Assembly (NCBI GenBank): GCA_900771165.1
Contig: CAAGMX010000317.1
Location: 1-9,660 of the forward strand
Direction of reading: 5' to 3'
DNA length: 9,660 bases
DNA from: Victivallales bacterium
Lineage (GTDB): Bacteria; Verrucomicrobiota; Lentisphaeria; Oligosphaerales; Oligosphaeraceae
Below are positions 6,235 to 9,660 of this stretch, piece by piece. The notes beneath the pieces were generated by a model. That model was not told the origin of the DNA. It worked only from the letters and a program-made list of their open reading frames with translations, and did no database searches. A program made the position numbers and the translations under genes. Numbering within the stretch: position 1 is the stretch's first letter; every line of letters begins with the position of its first letter.

Positions 6235-7260
6235 TCACCAGAGGTTCACGTGCACCTGTTCGGGCTGGTAGTTCGTGCGGGGAGGCTTACTCTCTCCGGG
6301 CCATCCCAGGGCCACGGCGGCCACGGGGATGATGGAAGGAGGCAGATGGAAATGGGCGCGCAGGGCGGTCACCCGGTCTTCATTGGGGTGGACGCCCAGC
6401 CAGCAGGCTCCCAGGCCCAGCATGCTGGCGGCCAGGAGCAGGTTTTCCACGGCGGCGGAGCAGTCCTGGATGAGATAGGAGAGGGCCTGGTGGCAGCTCT
6501 TCTCCTGATCTCCGCAGACCAGGATCCCCAGGGGTGCCTGGGCCAGGAAGGCGCCGTTGGGCAGACACTTGGCCGTGGCTTTCCGCTCTTCCGGGTCCGT
6601 CAGCACCAGGAAGTGGGCGGGGTAGCAGGCCTTGGCGGAGGGGGCCGCCATGGCGGCCTCCAGCAGAAGACCGATTTCCTGCTGCTCCACGGTGCGGGGA
6701 AGGAAGGTGCGGATGGAACGCCGGCGGAAGATGGGCTGCAGACGGCGGTCCAGAGCCTCGGCGTCCTTCTCCGGGTTGTCCTGGCGCAGTTTTTTCACAA
6801 TGCCCGAAGTGGAGCATCCGGGAACCAGGGGAAGAATCCGGATCTGGCTCCCGCAGGCCTGCAGAGCCTGGAACTCATCCCGGTTGAGGGTCTCCGGCGT
6901 GTAGTCCCCTCCCTTGACATACAGATCCGGGGCACTGCGGCGCAACGCCTCCGTAGCCTGGGGGCCCGGAAAGATGGAGACAGCGGCCACGCATTCCAGG
7001 GAGGCCAGCAGAAAGGCCCGGTCCTCCTGGGAAAGAATGGGACGGCTGGGCCCCTTGAGGGCGGTGACGCTGGCGTCATCGTTCACCAGCACCAGCAGCG
7101 CATCGCCCAGGGCGGCCGCCTGGGTCAGATATTCGGCGTGCCCCCGGTGCATCAGGTCAAAGACCCCGTTGGTGACCACCAGACGCCGGTTCTCCCGGCG
7201 GAGGGACTCCCGCCACTGCGGCAGCTGGTCAAAAGGAATGATTTTTTCCGAGGGAATCAT
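6235..7260 (-). CDS. rfaE2: RfaE2-like heptose-1-phosphate adenylyltransferase fused to nitroreductase domain
   Basis: 341 residues in two domains. Residues 1-160 form a cytidylyltransferase-type fold matching the C-terminal half of HldE (RfaE2): VVTNGVFDLMHRGHAEYL (28-45) with the nucleotide-binding H-x-G-H at 38-41, NDDASVTALKGPSRPI (60-75), YVKGGDYTPETL (114-125) and PGCSTSGIVKKLR (147-159). This family makes ADP-glycero-manno-heptose for LPS inner core. Residues 170-341 are a nitroreductase-like FMN domain: RRSIRTF (180-186, phosphate-binding Arg/Ser), AAPSAKACYPAHFLVLTD (205-222), YLIQDCSAAVENLLLAASML (262-281) and GLGACWLGV (282-290). No stop or frameshift separates the two. I do not know this fusion from other organisms; the nitroreductase substrate is unknown. 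The frame is open to an ATG at 7368, but those extra residues do not fit the family and that codon falls in the -35 box of the promoter, so 7260 is preferred. No Shine-Dalgarno sequence lies close to it; a GGAAGGA element sits about 20 bases upstream. Confidence 0.9.
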   Translation of the reverse strand: MIPSEKIIPFDQLPQWRESLRRENRRLVVTNGVFDLMHRGHAEYLTQAAALGDALLVLVNDDASVTALKGPSRPILSQEDRAFLLASLECVAAVSIFPGPQATEALRRSAPDLYVKGGDYTPETLNRDEFQALQACGSQIRILPLVPGCSTSGIVKKLRQDNPEKDAEALDRRLQPIFRRRSIRTFLPRTVEQQEIGLLLEAAMAAPSAKACYPAHFLVLTDPEERKATAKCLPNGAFLAQAPLGILVCGDQEKSCHQALSYLIQDCSAAVENLLLAASMLGLGACWLGVHPNEDRVTALRAHFHLPPSIIPVAAVALGWPGESKPPRTNYQPEQVHVNLW

Positions 7261-7339
7261 GAAGGCGAAGGGGGGTCCGTGTCCTTCCAAAGACGGGGCA
7301 GGAGGGGAAAGGGCCAGGAAGGAGCAGGTGCGAAACAGG

Positions 7340-7368
7340 AATATACTCTGCTCCCCGACCTTCGCCAA
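7340..7368 (-). promoter_or_regulatory. Sigma70-type promoter for the rfaE2-nitroreductase gene
   Basis: On the minus strand TTGGCG (7368-7363, 4 of 6 matches to TTGACA) is followed after exactly 17 bases by TATATT (7345-7340, 5 of 6 matches to TATAAT). Transcription would start near 7333, leaving about 70 bases of leader before the ATG at 7260. It is the best promoter-like pair noticed in a window that is otherwise strongly GC-rich, and it sits where one is needed, in the longest intergenic gap. It also argues against the upstream ATG at 7368 as the translation start. Confidence 0.6.
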
Positions 7369-7477
7369 GCAGAAGACAGGGGCTTTCTCTGAATTTTAGG
7401 GACATCTCCCCTCTTTCTTCCGGAAATCTCCGGCGAGGGGAGACAGAAGACGCTTGTTTCCCCCGAAAGGGTCCCCT

Positions 7478-7509
7478 TCCTCCCCCCCGGGCTGCGGAGA
7501 GGGGGAGGA
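7478..7509 (-). other. Possible stem-loop downstream of the gre-type gene
   Basis: TCCTCCCCC at 7478-7486 is the perfect reverse complement of GGGGGAGGA at 7501-7509, with a 14-base loop between them. It lies 20 bases downstream of the gre-type stop. No U tract follows in the direction of transcription, so it is not a standard intrinsic terminator; it may protect the mRNA 3' end or simply reflect the C-rich transcript. Confidence 0.35.
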
Positions 7510-7525
7510 GGGGGTGGGGGAGGGG
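7501..7525 (+). other. G-quadruplex motif directly downstream of the gre-type stop codon
   Basis: The plus strand reads five G, AGGA, five G, T, five G, A, four G: four runs of at least four guanines with loops of 4, 1 and 1. Such short loops favour a stable quadruplex. The G strand is the template strand of all genes here, so the transcript carries the C-rich complement. Confidence 0.5.
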
Positions 7526-7529
7526 ACGA

Positions 7530-9660
7530 CTACCGGAGGAAGTCCAGGGTTTCCTGGGGCAGGGGAGAGATAGCCTGGATGACCGCCGCCTTGCCCGAGG
7601 GAAGGGTGACCTCGTCCTCCACCTTGTTCCCCAGCAGGATGCGTCCCATGGGGGAGTCGTAGGAATACCAGTTCTTCTGGCTGTCGCCGTCGTAGAGGCC
7701 CAGGAGGGTGATCTGGCTGACGGTGTCGTCTCCTTCCCGGAGCGTGATGACACTTCCGGGGATGACGTATTCGCCCACTTCCTGGGTGGAGAAGTCCATG
7801 GGCTGGCAGAGGCTGAGTTCCTGCTGGAGCTTGCTCCGGCGGCGGGCCAGATTCCTCTGCACTTCCTTGGCGTACTTGTATTCGGAGTTTTCGGAGAGGT
7901 CTCCCCGGGAGCGGGCGTCTTCGATGGCGGCGGTGTTGGCGGGGATTTCCTCGTTGAGGAGTTTCTCCAGGTCCGCCTGGAGCTGGCGGTAGCTGCGCAG
8001 GGAGGTGAGGCGGTCGATGGTCTGCTTCACCTGGGTGGCCACATTCTCCTCCACAATGGCCTTGGCCTCCTCGCTGATGCGGGCGATCTTCACCAGGAGG
8101 GATTGCTTCTCCCGGGTGTCCAGCAGGGGCATGCGCTTGGCGCAGCGCACCAGGGCCCGGATGGCGTTCAGGTCACCCTGGTCCATCAGCACCCGCTTCT
8201 TGTCGGAGCCCTTGCCCTTCACTTCCGTCTGGGCCTTCACCACCTCGTAGAGGAACTCCTCGCTGTCCAGCAGAGCCTTGCGGAGATTGCGCTGGCTCTT
8301 CAGGTAGTTCCCCTTGACATCCCGGTGGAGGGTCTTGAAGAGGAGGTCGCTGTTGGAGAGGAAGTTGGCGCGCTCTTCGCTGGGCTTGACCTTCTTCCAC
8401 AGCCACATGAAGTGGTCCGCCGTGGCCCGGCCTTCCTTGAAATCCCGGAAGAAGCGGGCCTCAAAGGCCTTTCTCTCCTCGGCGTCCAGGATCTTCTCGG
8501 TGTAGGCCCAGAGATGGCAGGGCATCTGCAGGGTGCCTTCCATGAGGTATTCGGCCCCGGCAATGCTCCGGCTCAGGGCAAACCAGTTGGCCACATATTT
8601 GCCGGGAAGGGCGTCGGAGACGCTGATGAAAAGCGCCAGGTCGTGCCAGGGCAGGAACTGCTCCTTCAGCTCCTGGCAAAGCTCCTGGATCAGATCCCGG
8701 GTCAGGCTGTTCTGGAAAAGCACCGAAAGGGCGCTGGCACAGCGGACCGCCATCTCGGGACGCCCCGCCTCCCGGGCAAAAATGGTCTTCAGGTTGTCCC
8801 GGTTCCAGTCCCCTCCTTCGGGAATCCCGGTCTTCTCCAGGCGCCCCAGCATCTCCACCAGAGAACGGCTGTAGTCCCAGCGCCCGGCCAGGAGGGTCTG
8901 GTTCTTCTCGCTGCCCTGGCTCTCCTGCTTCTGGGAGGAGCACATGGCCCGCAGCTCCGCCACCCCGTAGTAGGTGGGAACCAGGATCTTGTCCACCAGG
9001 GACTGGGAGGGTTCCTGGCAGGTGACGATGCTGTCGCAGGCGGCCTGGTAGAGTTCAGGCAGGCTGGCAAAGGAGACCTTCTTCTTCAGCACCAGGGACT
9101 CCATGACGCCGTCGGCCAGCAGCACGACGCAGCGTCCCAGGAGATCCCCCAGGGAAAGTCGTCGCTCGGGATCTTCCGCCAGGGTGATGTTGCCGTGCTG
9201 CTCACTCACTTCCTGGACGGTGTTCAGGCCCAGGTTGGGGAGCCAGAGGCGGACGCCCGGGCGGAGGGCATGGAAGACCTGGAGTTTGGCGGCGGCCGCC
9301 AGCACCGGGGCGGGGCTGTCCAGGGTGAGGCCCAGGACCTGGAGGATTCCCTCGGCATTGGGGCACTGGGGATGGAGGGTGTGGAAGAGGCGGATGTAGA
9401 AGCGGCGCAGATAGAGCTTGTGCTCGCCGTCGTCATCCAGTCCCATGTTCAGCATGGCCTGCAGGAGGTTGCGCTGGGGGGTGGCGAGGGGGGCGTCTTC
9501 GGGGAGGCTCTGGAAATATTTGACGGCGTGAGTCTTCCAGCCCAGCTGGAGGGAGGGAGGCCAGGCGTGGGCCCGGGAGGGGGCGGCATTCAGGAGCTGG
9601 GCCAGGGTTTCGCAGGTGGCGGGGGTCTTGGGGGCCTGGGCGAAAAGCTCGTCCAGGGCA
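7530..9660 (-). CDS. greA: GreA/GreB-family transcript cleavage factor with very long N-terminal region (5'-truncated by window)
   Basis: 709 residues are visible and the frame is still open at the right edge (first residues ALDELFAQAPKTPAT), so the start is outside; the ATG at 9455 is internal. The last about 160 residues are a Gre protein: an N-terminal coiled coil (LEKLLNEEIPANTAAIEDAR) with the tip motif RGDLSENSEYKYAKEVQ (codons near 7907-7857). The tip Asp and Glu that place the second Mg2+ in the RNA polymerase channel are kept, so cleavage activity is likely. The FKBP-like domain follows with YDSPMGRILLGNKVEDEVTL. Gre factors rescue backtracked RNA polymerase. Ordinary GreA is about 158 residues; here over 540 residues precede it, alpha-helical by look (many Leu/Glu/Lys), without a recognised domain. 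A GreA with a several-hundred-residue N-terminal extension is known from Chlamydia, which supports a PVC origin. The gene ends 5 bases before a G-rich tract on the template strand. Confidence 0.9.
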   Translation of the reverse strand, partial: ALDELFAQAPKTPATCETLAQLLNAAPSRAHAWPPSLQLGWKTHAVKYFQSLPEDAPLATPQRNLLQAMLNMGLDDDGEHKLYLRRFYIRLFHTLHPQCPNAEGILQVLGLTLDSPAPVLAAAAKLQVFHALRPGVRLWLPNLGLNTVQEVSEQHGNITLAEDPERRLSLGDLLGRCVVLLADGVMESLVLKKKVSFASLPELYQAACDSIVTCQEPSQSLVDKILVPTYYGVAELRAMCSSQKQESQGSEKNQTLLAGRWDYSRSLVEMLGRLEKTGIPEGGDWNRDNLKTIFAREAGRPEMAVRCASALSVLFQNSLTRDLIQELCQELKEQFLPWHDLALFISVSDALPGKYVANWFALSRSIAGAEYLMEGTLQMPCHLWAYTEKILDAEERKAFEARFFRDFKEGRATADHFMWLWKKVKPSEERANFLSNSDLLFKTLHRDVKGNYLKSQRNLRKALLDSEEFLYEVVKAQTEVKGKGSDKKRVLMDQGDLNAIRALVRCAKRMPLLDTREKQSLLVKIARISEEAKAIVEENVATQVKQTIDRLTSLRSYRQLQADLEKLLNEEIPANTAAIEDARSRGDLSENSEYKYAKEVQRNLARRRSKLQQELSLCQPMDFSTQEVGEYVIPGSVITLREGDDTVSQITLLGLYDGDSQKNWYSYDSPMGRILLGNKVEDEVTLPSGKAAVIQAISPLPQETLDFLR

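Larger units (their letters stand above)
7261..7529. other. Intergenic region between gre-type gene and rfaE2-nitroreductase gene
   Basis: 269 bases without a supported gene. In transcription order (minus strand) it holds: a pyrimidine-rich stretch right after the gre stop, opposite a G-quadruplex motif; a possible stem between 7478-7486 and 7501-7509 with a 14-base loop; a small hairpin CCGGA-GATT-TCCGG at 7433-7420; a sigma70-type promoter at 7368-7340; and a leader of about 70 bases to the ATG at 7260. None of the hairpins is followed by a U tract, so no intrinsic terminator is evident for the gre-type gene. Open frames crossing this region are extensions or shadows of the neighbouring genes. 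Confidence 0.6.

Noticed and set aside
7261..7368. 36-residue N-terminal extension of the RfaE2-nitroreductase protein
   Set aside because: The extra residues do not fit the family, and the upstream ATG lies in the -35 box of the predicted promoter, so it would not be transcribed from it.
6250..7392. Plus-strand open frame of 380 residues
   Set aside because: It is antisense to the RfaE2-nitroreductase gene, whose motifs are unambiguous on the other strand.
7420..7433. Hairpin with a 5-base-pair stem as terminator of the gre-type gene
   Set aside because: The stem is short and is followed by AAGAAAGAGG rather than a U tract.
1..9660. CRISPR array, tRNA, rRNA, insertion sequence or prophage
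   Set aside because: No spaced identical repeats, cloverleaf, terminal inverted repeats, transposase or phage genes were seen. The beta-helix protein has a Sec signal and housekeeping neighbours, which argues against a phage tailspike.

Overview
The window is GC-rich, and every gene I can support lies on the minus strand, so transcription runs from high to low coordinates. The best taxonomic guess is a Gram-negative member of the PVC group (Lentisphaerota, Verrucomicrobiota or a relative). Three things point there: a Gre transcript-cleavage factor fused to a very long N-terminal region (an architecture I know from Chlamydia), an outer-membrane DUF481-type barrel together with an RfaE2-like heptose-phosphate adenylyltransferase (both imply an LPS-bearing envelope), and start codons that mostly lack Shine-Dalgarno sequences. 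This is inference; there is no rRNA or other marker gene here.

Layout in transcription order. (1) 9660-7530: the 3' part of a gene for a long Gre-family protein, entering from the right edge. (2) 7529-7261: a 269-base intergenic stretch with a G-quadruplex motif, several small hairpins and a good sigma70-type promoter. (3) 7260-6235: an RfaE2-type nucleotidyltransferase fused to a nitroreductase domain. (4) 6224-5487: a short membrane protein resembling the N-terminal part of GT-C / TMTC-like mannosyltransferases. (5) 5402-4359: a DUF481/YdiY-like outer-membrane barrel. (6) 4255-2186 (or from 4321): a U32-family protein of the RlhA type. (7) 2174-624: a secreted right-handed beta-helix (pectate-lyase-like) protein. 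(8) 608-180: a small exported, possibly lipoprotein, unknown. (9) 165-1: the first 55 residues of an ABC-transporter permease of the SsuC/TauC type, leaving at the left edge.

Gaps between genes 6 to 9 are 11 to 15 bases, so U32, beta-helix, small exported protein and ABC permease look like one operon. The RfaE2-nitroreductase and GT-C-like genes form a second tight pair (10-base gap) behind their own promoter. An 84-base gap precedes the DUF481 gene. Most of the content is envelope-related: LPS heptose activation, a membrane glycosyltransferase-like protein, an outer-membrane barrel, an exported beta-helix protein and a transporter. The U32 protein (probably rRNA modification) and the Gre protein (transcription) are housekeeping.

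I found no complete, clearly new multi-gene system. The most unusual items are the RfaE2-nitroreductase fusion, the reduced GT-C-like protein translated right after it, and the Gre fusion followed by a template-strand G-quadruplex motif.
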